From: Modestobacter sp. VKM Ac-2985
GTDB taxonomy: Bacteria > Actinomycetota > Actinomycetes > Mycobacteriales > Geodermatophilaceae
NCBI RefSeq assembly: GCF_026967925.1
Contig: NZ_JAPVBI010000003.1
Location: 313,070-377,069 of the forward strand
DNA: 64,000 bases
Direction of reading: 5' to 3'
Under the pieces are notes generated by a model. The model worked only from the letters and a program-made list of their open reading frames with translations. It did no database searches and was not told the origin of the DNA. The position numbers were made by a program, and so were the translations under genes. Positions 1 to 7,996 of this stretch are shown in pieces. How positions within the stretch are numbered: position 1 is the stretch's first letter; each line of letters starts with the position of its first letter.

Positions 1-692
1 GAGATCCGGAACCCGGCGAACACCGCCGGCATCGCGGCCGGGAACTGCAGCTTGACCAGCCGGGTGAACCGGCCGGCGCCGTGCAGGTCGAACAGCTCGT
101 GCATGCCCCGGTCGACCGACTGCAGGCCGAAGAGCGTGTTGGAGACGATCGGGAACAGCGCGATCAGCACGCAGACGATGACCCGGGAGAGGAACCCGAA
201 GCCGAACCAGAAGCCGATCAGCGGCACCAGCGCCAGGATCGGGATGCACTGCAGGGCGACCGCGTAGGGGAACAGCGACCGCTCGGCGGCCTTGGCCTGG
301 CTCATCAGCACCGCCCAGGCAATGCCGATGGCGATCGCGATCGCCAGCCCGGTGAAGGACACGACGACCGTGTTCCACAGCGCCTCGCCGATCCGCGCCA
401 TGGTGGGGCCGTCGAGGAACGCCTCGGTGACCACGTCCTGCGGGGGCGGCATGAGGAAGCGGCGATCGGGGTCGAGCACCAGGTAGGTGATCGCGTACCA
501 GATGCCGAGCAGCACGAGGAGGACCCCGACCGGCAGCAGCGCGTTGGCCAGGGACGTGCGGCGGCGGCGGACCAGCGGCGCGGCGCCACCCCCGGACAGC
601 ACCCCCTCGGACGACGTCGCCGGGGGCGTCTGCACGGTGCTGCTCACGCCGGTCTCCTCGGTGCTGGTCGGGCGGTGGTCGACGGCGGTCAC
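1..692 (-). CDS. ABC transporter permease, NitT/TauT type (partial, cut at left edge)
   Basis: About 230 N-terminal residues of a membrane permease that would form the channel of an ABC importer for a small oxidised or heterocyclic nutrient. After a short hydrophilic N-terminus there is a first membrane helix (ALLPVGVLLVLLGIWYAITY), then further helices and the EAA-loop region approached near the edge (residues around LFGLQSVDRGMHELFDLHGA), which is the arrangement of SsuC/ThiX-type permeases. The GTG start at 692 overlaps the ATPase stop (GTGA), implying translational coupling; an in-frame GTG at 647 is an alternative. The substrate-binding protein is not in the window and may lie to the left. 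Substrate cannot be assigned. Confidence 0.85.
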   Translation of the reverse strand, partial: MTAVDHRPTSTEETGVSSTVQTPPATSSEGVLSGGGAAPLVRRRRTSLANALLPVGVLLVLLGIWYAITYLVLDPDRRFLMPPPQDVVTEAFLDGPTMARIGEALWNTVVVSFTGLAIAIAIGIAWAVLMSQAKAAERSLFPYAVALQCIPILALVPLIGFWFGFGFLSRVIVCVLIALFPIVSNTLFGLQSVDRGMHELFDLHGAGRFTRLVKLQFPAAMPAVFAGFRI

Positions 693-1501
693 GAGTGGCC
701 TGCCCGCAGCGCGTGCGAGACCTGGCCGGCGAGCGCGGCGAACTCCGGGGTGAACCGGAGCTCCGGGGTGCGGTCGGGCCCGAACGGCACGTCGAAGGAG
801 TCGACGATGTGGCCGGGCCGGCCGCTCATCACCAGCACCCGGGTGGACAGGTAGACCGCCTCGCTCACCGAGTGGGTGATGAACAGCGCCCCGAAGCCCT
901 TGCTGGTGAAGAGCCGGATCAGCTCGTCGTTGAGGCGCTCGCGGGTGATCTCGTCCAGGGCGCCGAACGGCTCGTCGAAGAGGAAGAGGTCGGGGTCCAG
1001 GGTGAGCGAGCGGGCCAGGGAGGCGCGCATCTTCATCCCGCCGGACAGTGCCCGGGGCAGCTTCTTCTCGTGGCCCTTCAGGCCGACCAGGTCGATGGCG
1101 TCCCGGGAGGCCTGGTTGGTGGCGGTCGAGCTCATCCCGTGCAGCTCGGCGAGCAGCTGCACGTTCTTCAGCACCGTCCGCCAGGGCAGCAGGGTGGCGT
1201 CCTGGAAGACGTAGCCGATCCGCTCGGCGTCCATCTGCACCGTGCCCGAGGTCGCCGGGGACAGCCCTGAGGCGATCCGCAGCAGCGTGCTCTTGCCGCA
1301 GCCGGACGGGCCGACGACCGTGACGAACTCGCCGCGCCGGACGTCGAGGTCGACCCCTTCCAGGGCGACCGTGCCGTCGGGGAAGGCCTTCGCGACGTCA
1401 CGGAAGTGCAGCACCCGGGTGCCGGCAGTGGGGCCGCCGGTGGCCGGGGCACGGGTGGCCGCGGCACCGATCGACGGGGCGCTGGTCGACAAGGCGCTCA
1501 A
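689..1501 (-). CDS. ABC transporter ATPase, NitT/TauT (SsuB/ThiZ-like) type
   Basis: Cytoplasmic nucleotide-binding subunit (270 aa) that powers the permease encoded immediately downstream. Visible motifs: Walker A GPSGCGKST, Q-loop in YVFQDATLLPWRT, signature LSGGMKMRASLA, Walker B LFLFDEPFGALD and the switch His in FITHS. The PW after the Q-loop and the short single-NBD form are typical of nitrate/sulfonate/thiamine-precursor importers. I chose the TTG at 1501 because GGAG lies 7 nt upstream; a TTG at 1492 is also possible, and the frame stays open further upstream without a good ribosome site. The gene follows the amidohydrolase after about 118 bp with no clear terminator. Confidence 0.9.
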   Translation of the reverse strand: MSALSTSAPSIGAAATRAPATGGPTAGTRVLHFRDVAKAFPDGTVALEGVDLDVRRGEFVTVVGPSGCGKSTLLRIASGLSPATSGTVQMDAERIGYVFQDATLLPWRTVLKNVQLLAELHGMSSTATNQASRDAIDLVGLKGHEKKLPRALSGGMKMRASLARSLTLDPDLFLFDEPFGALDEITRERLNDELIRLFTSKGFGALFITHSVSEAVYLSTRVLVMSGRPGHIVDSFDVPFGPDRTPELRFTPEFAALAGQVSHALRAGHS

Positions 1502-1619
1502 GGGGCTGCTCCGGAGGGCTCGGGGGCGGCCTGACGGCCGGCCCGGGGTGCGACCAGGCCACCCTCCGTGCCCCGTGTTTCCGGCGCGTGTGCCGGTCGT
1601 GAACGGCGCCCTCCGTCGG

Positions 1620-2864
1620 TCACGAGTTGGCCACACCGGCGGCCACCAGACCCGGCAGGGAGCGCACCACCCGGGTCGTGGCGAGCACCCGGTCACCGGA
1701 GACGGCCACCCGCGCGGTGCCCGCGCCGGCGACGGCGGCGTCCAGGCTCTCCGCGGCGATGGCGACGAACTCGGCCGCCGACCCCTCGGCCACCCGCGGC
1801 ACCGGCAGCCCCATGCAGGCCCGGGCACCGGCGCTGACGGCGTGCCAGGCCTCGCGGGTGGACAGGTGCCCGGCGGTGACCAGCAACGAGGCCGCCTCGC
1901 AGGCGTCGGCCCGGCCCATCGGGTTGAACGGGTCGCGGAGGTTGTCCCCGCCCGCGCCGAGGACAGCCCCGGCGTCGAGCAGCTCCCGGACGGCGGTCAG
2001 CCCGCGGGGCCGGGCGACATCGACGTCCCGGCCCTGCAGGTAGAGGTTCGTCTGCGGCAGGGCGACGACCCCGACCCCCGCCCGGGCCACCTCGGCCGCG
2101 GTGGACCGCGCGACCTCCAGCGGGTGGATGCCGAGGCTCACACAGTGGCCCGCGGTCACCCCCGCGCCGAACCCGGTGGCCGACACCCGTCGCGCCAGGG
2201 CGAGCAGCCCCTGCGCGGTCGGGTCCAGCGTCTCGTCGGTGTGCAGGTCCAGCGGCAGCCCGGCGCGGACGGCGGCGTCGAAGGAGAGCGCCAGCCCGGC
2301 GTCCCGGTCCGGCCACAGGTGCGGCACGCCGCCGATGACGTCCACCCCCAGCTCCACCGCCTCGGCGAGCAGCCGGGCGTTGCCCTGCACCTCCTCGGCC
2401 GACCAGGGGGCGGAGACCAGCGCGACCACCTGCAGGTCGACCAGGCCGGCGAGCGCGTCCCGCACCTCGAGCAGGGCCCGCACGTGCCGGGTGCCGGTGT
2501 GCGCGCCCAGGTCGACGTGGGTGCGGATCGCCGTCGTCCCGTGGGCCAGGTACTCGTGCGCGGCGCGGGTGGCCCGCTCGACCAGGTCCGCGTGGCTGAA
2601 CCCGGCGGCGATCTCCCGGATCGCGACGATCGCGCCCGCGAGGTCACCGGTCCGGTTCGGCGCCCGGTGGCTGGTCAGCGCCTTGTCCAGGTGGGCGTGC
2701 GGCTCCGCGGGCGCCGGCAGCAGCAGGTGGCCGGTCAGGTCCAGGACGTCGTCGGTGGGCCGGGGCGGCAGGGAGGGCGCGACGGCGGCGACGGCGGACC
2801 CGTCGATCCGGACGTCGACCAGCCGCCCGTCGACGTCGGTCACCGACTGGAGCAGGAGCGTCAT
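1620..2864 (-). CDS. Amidohydrolase, cytosine-deaminase-like
   Basis: Metal-dependent hydrolase (414 aa) with the cytosine deaminase/isoguanine deaminase layout: HAHLDK near residue 56 (two metal His and the following Asp/Lys), HTDE near 209 (His ligand and catalytic Glu), GHC near 240 and GGDNLRDPF near 308 (metal Asp). The family hydrolytically deaminates pyrimidines or opens related heterocyclic amides in the cytoplasm. Context with an uptake ABC system and a PDR-type reductase suggests use of an imported N-heterocycle, but family members also act on triazine-like compounds, so the substrate is unknown. ATG start at 2864; only a weak ribosome site is visible. The preceding gene's stop lies about 87 bp upstream in a short tandem repeat. 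Confidence 0.8.
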   Translation of the reverse strand: MTLLLQSVTDVDGRLVDVRIDGSAVAAVAPSLPPRPTDDVLDLTGHLLLPAPAEPHAHLDKALTSHRAPNRTGDLAGAIVAIREIAAGFSHADLVERATRAAHEYLAHGTTAIRTHVDLGAHTGTRHVRALLEVRDALAGLVDLQVVALVSAPWSAEEVQGNARLLAEAVELGVDVIGGVPHLWPDRDAGLALSFDAAVRAGLPLDLHTDETLDPTAQGLLALARRVSATGFGAGVTAGHCVSLGIHPLEVARSTAAEVARAGVGVVALPQTNLYLQGRDVDVARPRGLTAVRELLDAGAVLGAGGDNLRDPFNPMGRADACEAASLLVTAGHLSTREAWHAVSAGARACMGLPVPRVAEGSAAEFVAIAAESLDAAVAGAGTARVAVSGDRVLATTRVVRSLPGLVAAGVANS

Positions 2865-2930
2865 GCGCCGCAGGCTGGCGGGCGCGTGTTCCCGTCCCGT
2901 TTCCGCGACGTTCCGAGCCGCCGCCCACGG

Positions 2931-2958
2931 TCAGAGGTCAGAGGTCAGAGGTCAGAGG
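2931..2958. repeat. 7-bp tandem repeat, four perfect copies
   Basis: TCAGAGG is repeated four times without interruption. The last copy holds the stop codon (TCA, read as TGA on the minus strand) of the ferredoxin reductase gene. Every copy would supply a TGA in that strand, so copy-number change would not alter the protein. Confidence 0.95.
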
Positions 2959-3917
2959 TCCAGCACGATCCGCGGGCCGGCCGCCCGGGAGACGCAGACC
3001 ATCATCACCGTGTCCTCGGCCTGCTCGTCGGGGGTGAGCACGGAGTCCCGGTGCTCGACCGGGCCCTCCAGCACCGGGGTCTCGCAGGTGCCGCAGGTGC
3101 CCACCCGGCACGAGGAAAGGACGACCGCGCCCGCGGCGGTGACCGCCTCCAGCACGGACTCCCCCGGCGCCACGGTCACCGTCTCCCCGGTCAGCGCCAG
3201 CTCGACCTCGAAGGGGTCCGGCCAGACCGGCTCGCCGAACTCCTTGGCCTCGAACCGCTCCACGTGCAGGGCCTGCGCCGGCCAGCCGGCCAGCGCCGCC
3301 TCCACCGCGTCGATGAGCCGGCCCGGGCCGCAGACGTGCACGGAGGTGTCGGTGCGCGGCCCGCCCAGCAGCTGCGTCACGTCCAGCCGGGCCCCCTCGT
3401 CGGCGGCGTGCACCCGCACCCGGTCCGGGTGCGCGGTGAGCAGCTCGGTCAGGAACGCCATGGTGGTGCGGGAGCGCCCGGCGTAGTCCAGCGTCCAGTC
3501 CGCCCCCGCGGCGTCGGCCGCGGCCACCATCGCGCGCAGCGGCGTGATCCCGATGCCGCCGGCGACGAACCGGTAGCGGGTGCCGGGGGTCACCTCGAAG
3601 GCGAAGTGGTTCCGCGGCCCGCGGACACGCAGCCGCTGCCCCACCTCCACCCGGTCGTGCAGCGCCACCGACCCGCCACCGCCGGCCGGCTCGCGGAGCA
3701 CCGCCACCCGCCACCGGGAGCGGTCGGCCAGGTCGCCGCAGAGCGAGTACTGCCGCTCCAGGCCCGGGCCGAGCAGGACGTCGACGTGCGAGCCGGGCGT
3801 CCAGGCCGGCAGGTCGCGGTCGTTGTGCGCGACCAGGTCCAGCGCCAGCACGCCCTCGGCGAGGACGGTCCGGGCGGCGACGACGAGGTCGCGTTCGACG
3901 GCGGAGAAGAGGCTCAC
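2952..3917 (-). CDS. Ferredoxin reductase, phthalate dioxygenase reductase/VanB type
   Basis: Single-chain electron transfer protein (321 aa) that would pass electrons from NAD(P)H through flavin to a plant-type 2Fe-2S centre and on to an oxygenase. Order of domains: flavin-binding barrel with RQYSLCG, NAD-binding domain with GGIGITP and CGPG, then a C-terminal 2Fe-2S domain with CRVGTCGTC and the fourth Cys in MMVCVS. This FMN-NAD-FeS order is the PDR/VanB class, whose partners are normally Rieske oxygenases; none is in the window. GTG at 3917 gives the usual N-terminus for the class; a GTG at 3956, preceded by GAGG, would add 13 residues. It heads the leftmost minus operon and is divergent from the FAD oxidase. 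Confidence 0.85.
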   Translation of the reverse strand: MSLFSAVERDLVVAARTVLAEGVLALDLVAHNDRDLPAWTPGSHVDVLLGPGLERQYSLCGDLADRSRWRVAVLREPAGGGGSVALHDRVEVGQRLRVRGPRNHFAFEVTPGTRYRFVAGGIGITPLRAMVAAADAAGADWTLDYAGRSRTTMAFLTELLTAHPDRVRVHAADEGARLDVTQLLGGPRTDTSVHVCGPGRLIDAVEAALAGWPAQALHVERFEAKEFGEPVWPDPFEVELALTGETVTVAPGESVLEAVTAAGAVVLSSCRVGTCGTCETPVLEGPVEHRDSVLTPDEQAEDTVMMVCVSRAAGPRIVLDL

Positions 3918-4030
3918 CCGGCGGATTGTGCACAGCCCGCCCCGGCTCCCCCGCACGCCCCTCGTCGCGTGACACGAGACGACCCGAGGAGGTCACACGG
4001 CCGTAACCGGCGGCGATTACCAACGCAGGG

Positions 4031-5374
4031 GTGACCGTCTCCCTCTCCCCGCCCAGCGCCGCCGTCCTCGCCGAGCTGGAGGCCGAGCTGGTCTCGCTGC
4101 TGGGCGCCCGCGCCGTCACCAGCGAGCTGCGCGCCCGCGAGCGGGCCTCGGTCGACGGCGCACGGATGAGCCCGATCATCAGCGAGCTGCTGCCCCTGGG
4201 CATGGCCGACCTGGTCGCCACCCCGACCACCGCCGAGGACATCGGGACGGTCGTCGCGGCCGCCGTCCGGCACGGCGTGCCGATCACCCCCCGCGGCAAG
4301 GGCACCGGCAACTACGGCCAGGCGATCCCGCTCGCCGGCGGCCTGGTGCTGGACACCTCCCGCGCCCGCGCCGTGGTCGAGGTCGGCGAGGGGTGGGTCA
4401 CCGCCGAGGCCGGGACGCCGATGGTCACGCTGGAGCGCGCGGCCGCCGCCACCGGGCAGCAGCTGTGGATGTACCCCTCGACGGCCCAGTCCTCGCTCGG
4501 TGGCTTCCTGGCCGGCGGGTCCGGCGGCACCGGGACGATCGCCCACGGCAGCAACGACATGGGGTTCGTGCTCGCCCTCGACGTCGTCCTGGGCACCGGC
4601 TCGGCCGAGCTGGTGCACGTGGCGGGCGAGGAGGCGCAGCCCTTCGTGCACAACTACGGGACGGCGGGGGTCATCGCCCGGGCCACGGTGCGGCTGGAGC
4701 CGCTCCAGGAGTGGCGAGGCGTGTTCGCCAGCTTCCCCGACTTCCCCGGTGCGCTGTCGGTGCTGCGCGAGCTGGGGCGGCTCGACCCGCTCCCCCGGCT
4801 GGTCTCCGCCGACACCCCGGAGATCACCGCCACGCTGCCGGCCGATCCCGCCTTCCCCGAGGGCCGGGCCAGCCTGCGGGTGGTCGCCGACGAGCGGAGC
4901 GTCGAGGCGGCGCGCGCGCTGATCGAGGGGGCCGGCGGCCGGGTCGAGGACGTCCGCGAGGGCCCGCAGGTCGTGCTGGGGCTCAGCATGCTCAGCTACA
5001 ACCACCCCATCGAGTGGCTGCAGAAGAGCGCGCCCGGCGTCTGGTTCCACGTCGAGGTCTCCGGCGACGCGCTCGTCGAGCGGATCGAGGAGGTGCACGC
5101 GGTCTACGAGGGCGGGCAGCTGCACATCGAGGCCGGGCACACGGTGCCGATCGGCATGCTCGCCGGGGTCTACCGGAGCCCGGAGCAGGTGCGGGCCGGC
5201 ATCGCCGCGCTCAACGCGCTCGGCGTCGGGGTGCACGACCCGCACCAGTGGAACGTGGACTTCGAGCTGCAGCGCACCGTGGAGACCGCCCGGCGCACCG
5301 ACCCCGGCGGCCTGCTGAACCCGGGCAAGCTCAACCCCGACTACGACGGCCCGACCAAGGGCGCCATCCGGTGA
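4031..5374 (+). CDS. FAD-binding oxidoreductase, VAO/PCMH family
   Basis: Flavoprotein oxidase or dehydrogenase of 447 aa. The PCMH-type FAD domain is seen in residues 60-210 (VATPTTAEDIGTVVAAAVRH, then GKGTGNYGQ for pyrophosphate binding, and GGTGTIAHGSNDMGF), followed by a substrate cap domain and a C-terminal LLNPGKLNP, the classic end of D-lactate/glycolate-oxidase-like members. It oxidises a hydroxy acid or alcohol in general terms; the exact substrate cannot be read. GTG start at 4031 is preceded by GCAGGG. The next gene overlaps by 4 bp (GTGA), so the two proteins are co-translated. Confidence 0.82.
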   Translation: MTVSLSPPSAAVLAELEAELVSLLGARAVTSELRARERASVDGARMSPIISELLPLGMADLVATPTTAEDIGTVVAAAVRHGVPITPRGKGTGNYGQAIPLAGGLVLDTSRARAVVEVGEGWVTAEAGTPMVTLERAAAATGQQLWMYPSTAQSSLGGFLAGGSGGTGTIAHGSNDMGFVLALDVVLGTGSAELVHVAGEEAQPFVHNYGTAGVIARATVRLEPLQEWRGVFASFPDFPGALSVLRELGRLDPLPRLVSADTPEITATLPADPAFPEGRASLRVVADERSVEAARALIEGAGGRVEDVREGPQVVLGLSMLSYNHPIEWLQKSAPGVWFHVEVSGDALVERIEEVHAVYEGGQLHIEAGHTVPIGMLAGVYRSPEQVRAGIAALNALGVGVHDPHQWNVDFELQRTVETARRTDPGGLLNPGKLNPDYDGPTKGAIR

Positions 5375-5979
5375 GCCACCCCGCCGCCGGGGAGCTGTTC
5401 GACCTGCACGCCGACGGTGAGCCGCCGGCCGACCCGTTCGTGCTGGCCGGGCAGTGGCTGCCCGCCGACGACGACCCCGACCGGCCGCGGGTCACCCTCG
5501 CCACCACCGGCGAGGACGGCTCCCCCAACGCCCGGACCGTGCTGCTGAGCGCGTTCGACGAGTCCGGCTTCGCCTTCCACACCGCCTCGACCAGCCGGAA
5601 GGTCGCCGAGCTGGCCGCCGACCCCCGCGCCGGCATGGTGCTGCTGTGGCCGGACCACTCCCGCCAGCTGCTGGTCCGCGGCGACGTCGTGCCCGACGGC
5701 GCCGACCAGCTCGCCGCCGCCTGGGCGGCCCGGTCGGCGTACCTCCGCCGGCTCGCCCGGTGCAACACCGACGAGCTCGCCCGGCTGCCGCTGGCCGAGC
5801 GCCGGGCGGGCTGGACGGCCACCGCGGACCAGCCTCCCGGCCAGGCCGCCTCCTGGGTGGGGTACCGGCTGCAGCCGCGCGAGATCACCTTCTGGGCCGC
5901 CGCGCCGGACACCGCCAGCCGCCGGCTGCAGTACACCCGGGACGGCGACGGCTGGCGCTGGTCCCACCGGGCCGGCTGA
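5371..5979 (+). CDS. pdxH: Pyridoxamine 5'-phosphate oxidase family protein (PdxH-like)
   Basis: FMN-binding split-barrel protein (202 aa) with PdxH features: PNARTVLLSAFDESGFAFHT for FMN contact, SRKVAELAADPRAGMVLLW, and a C-terminal dimerisation part with FWAAAPDTASRRLQYTR. PdxH makes pyridoxal phosphate from pyridoxine or pyridoxamine phosphate. The tail ends in WRWSHRAG instead of the usual ...RLAP/RLSP ending, so it may be a specialised relative and not the housekeeping enzyme. GTG start overlaps the stop of the FAD oxidase by 4 bp, an unusual partner for a vitamin B6 gene; this is the reason for some doubt about the physiological role. Confidence 0.7.
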   Translation: MSHPAAGELFDLHADGEPPADPFVLAGQWLPADDDPDRPRVTLATTGEDGSPNARTVLLSAFDESGFAFHTASTSRKVAELAADPRAGMVLLWPDHSRQLLVRGDVVPDGADQLAAAWAARSAYLRRLARCNTDELARLPLAERRAGWTATADQPPGQAASWVGYRLQPREITFWAAAPDTASRRLQYTRDGDGWRWSHRAG

Positions 5980-6008
5980 GGCACCCGGGCGTGCCCCGGG
6001 CCGGGCGG

Positions 6009-6024
6009 TAGCGTCCCGGGGATG
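6009..6024 (+). promoter_or_regulatory. Possible leaderless -10 element before the MFS gene
   Basis: TAGCGT at 6009-6014 fits the actinobacterial TANNNT -10 box and sits exactly 7 nt before the ATG at 6022, with no Shine-Dalgarno sequence in between. This geometry would place transcription start at or next to the A of ATG. The same arrangement occurs before selO. Confidence 0.45.
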
Positions 6025-7194
6025 CCGGCGGCGACGCTCCAGCGGGACCCTGCGCGGCGGAGGCTCGACGCGCTCACCTTCGGGCTGTTCACCGTCGCCC
6101 TGGGCACGAACATCCCCACGCCGCTGCTGCTGGTCTACCGGCGCACCCTGGGCCTCTCCGACGCCGACGTCACCGCCGTCTTCGGCTGCTACGCGATCGG
6201 CCTCATCGCGGCGCTGACGCTGTCCGGGCCGGCCTCGGACCGCTTCGGCCGACGGGCCCTGGTGCTGCCGTTCGCCGTGCTCGCCGGACTGGTCTCGCTG
6301 CTGTTCCTGCCGGCCGTGGACCACCTGCCGCTGCTGTACGCCGGGCGGCTGCTGCAGGGCGTCGTCTCCGGAGTGGTGTTCTCGGTGGCCAACGCCTGGC
6401 TGCAGGAGCTGGCCGGGCCGGACGGCCAGCAGTCGGCGGCCACCCGGGGCGCGGTGTCGACGTCGCTGGGCTTCGCGGTCGCCCCGGCGATGAGCGGGCT
6501 GCTCGCCCAGTACGGCCCGGCCCCGACGACGCTTCCGTACCTGGTGCACGTCGCCGTCCTGGTGGTCGGGTTGGGCGCGCTCGTCACCGTGCCGGAGACG
6601 GTGCAGGCCCGGCAGGGCGGCCCGCTGCTGACGCTGGGGCTGCCCCCGGAGGCCCGCCGCCCGTTCTGGGCGGTGCTCGCGCCCACCGCCGTCGGGGTGT
6701 TCGCCTTCCCCACGATCGCCGCGACCCTGCTGCCGCTGCTCGTGGTCCCCGGCGGGGTCGGTGTCGCCTACGCCGGGCTGGTCGCCGGGCTGGCGCTGGG
6801 CGCGAGTGCGGTCGCCGCCCGGCTCGGCCGGCGCGCGGAACGGGGTGCCGCACCGCTGGGCATGGTGCTCGCCGCGGTCGGGCACGCCCTCGGGGTCGCG
6901 GCGATCGTCACCGAGTCCGAGGCGCTGCTGCTGCCCGCGGCGGCCCTGCTCGGCGGCGCGGGCGGGCTCTGCCTCACCGCCGGGCTGACGCTCACCGCCC
7001 GGCTGGCTCCCCCGCACGCGCGGGGGGCGATGAACAGCGCCTTCTACGCCTTCGCCTACGCCGGGTTCGGCACCCCGCTGCTGCTGGCCTGGCTCGGCTC
7101 CACCTTCGGCACGGTCCCGGCGATGACCGCGTTCCTCGCCGTCCCGGTCGCGCTGGCCGGCTGGCTGTGGCTGGAGCTCCGGCGCCGCGGCTGA
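6022..7194 (+). CDS. MFS transporter
   Basis: Integral membrane carrier of 390 aa with about 12 hydrophobic segments and the MFS loop 2-3 signature ASDRFGRRALVLPF (residues near 70-83). Drug:proton antiporters and many sugar or metabolite exporters look like this, so the cargo is open. It has its own promoter-like TAGCGT 7 nt before the ATG and is not overlapped by its neighbours; the next gene starts 43 bp after its stop. Nothing in the context fixes a substrate. Confidence 0.85.
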   Translation: MPAATLQRDPARRRLDALTFGLFTVALGTNIPTPLLLVYRRTLGLSDADVTAVFGCYAIGLIAALTLSGPASDRFGRRALVLPFAVLAGLVSLLFLPAVDHLPLLYAGRLLQGVVSGVVFSVANAWLQELAGPDGQQSAATRGAVSTSLGFAVAPAMSGLLAQYGPAPTTLPYLVHVAVLVVGLGALVTVPETVQARQGGPLLTLGLPPEARRPFWAVLAPTAVGVFAFPTIAATLLPLLVVPGGVGVAYAGLVAGLALGASAVAARLGRRAERGAAPLGMVLAAVGHALGVAAIVTESEALLLPAAALLGGAGGLCLTAGLTLTARLAPPHARGAMNSAFYAFAYAGFGTPLLLAWLGSTFGTVPAMTAFLAVPVALAGWLWLELRRRG

Positions 7195-7237
7195 CGGGCC
7201 CTTGCCTCCCCACCGTGTGGCCCACGACACTCCCGGG

Positions 7238-7996
7238 ATGGCGTACGCACCGCTCATGATCGGCACGGGTCCCCGCAAGGTCCTGGCCCTGCACGGCTGG
7301 TTCGGCTCCGCGACCGGGTGGGGCCCGTTCGCCGACCTCCTCGACGGGGACCGGTACAGCGTCCTCTTCCTCGACTACCGCGGCTACGGCGCCCGGCGCG
7401 ATGAGGCCGGTGAGCACACCCTCGCCGAGATCTCCACCGACGCCCTCGCCGCCGTCGACGCCCAGGGCTGGTCGTCCTTCGCCGTCCTGGGGCACTCGAT
7501 GGGCGGCAGCGCGATGCAGCGCGTGCTCGTCGACGCCGGCGGCCGGGTCGAGGGGCTGGTCGGGGTGAGTCCGGTCCCCTCCACCGGCGTCCCGCTCGAC
7601 GAGCAGGCCGAGCCGCTGTTCCGTGGCGCCGCGACCGACCGGGGGAACCGCCACGCGATCCTCGACCTGACCACCGGCGGCCGTCTCAGCCGCACCTGGC
7701 TGGAGCGGATGGTGCAGTTCTCCCTCGACCAGTCCGACCCGGCGGCCTTCGGCGCGTACCTGGACGCCTGGGCGGGCACCGACTTCTCCGCCGAGGTGCA
7801 GGGCAACCCGGTCCCGGTCCGGGTGGTGGTGGGCGAGCACGACCCGGCGCTGAGCGCCGCGGTGATGGAGCAGACCTTCCTGCAGCAGTACCCGAACGCC
7901 TCGCTGGAGGTGCTGCCCAACGCCGGCCACTACGCGATGTTCGAGACGCCCGTGGCGCTGCTGACCACCGTGGAGCGCTTCCTGGACGACCTGTGA
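7238..7996 (+). CDS. Alpha/beta hydrolase
   Basis: Cytoplasmic serine hydrolase (252 aa) with the nucleophile elbow GHSMGG, an oxyanion region HGWFGSATGW, an acid in VVGEHDPA and the catalytic His in NAGHYAMFE. Family members are esterases, lactonases or C-C hydrolases. ATG at 7238 is taken as start because the sequence homologous to other members begins there; a TTG at 7202 would add 12 residues. GACACT lies 6 nt before the ATG and may be a -10 box of a leaderless message. The stop overlaps the cytochrome P450 start by 4 bp, so the two enzymes probably act in one pathway. Confidence 0.8.
   Translation: MAYAPLMIGTGPRKVLALHGWFGSATGWGPFADLLDGDRYSVLFLDYRGYGARRDEAGEHTLAEISTDALAAVDAQGWSSFAVLGHSMGGSAMQRVLVDAGGRVEGLVGVSPVPSTGVPLDEQAEPLFRGAATDRGNRHAILDLTTGGRLSRTWLERMVQFSLDQSDPAAFGAYLDAWAGTDFSAEVQGNPVPVRVVVGEHDPALSAAVMEQTFLQQYPNASLEVLPNAGHYAMFETPVALLTTVERFLDDL

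Noticed and set aside
1502-1619. Possible riboswitch between the amidohydrolase and ATPase genes
   Set aside because: No thiamine, guanine or other known aptamer core could be found on the minus strand.
1242-4034. Very long plus-strand open frame (over 900 codons) antisense to the leftmost operon
   Set aside because: It is a shadow created by high GC at third positions; the translation is Arg/Gly/Pro/His-rich without domains, while the minus strand carries clear ABC, amidohydrolase and reductase motifs.
5984-6000. CCCGGG-N5-CCCGGG hairpin after the PdxH-like gene
   Set aside because: Only 6 bp of stem, too weak to call a terminator in this base composition.
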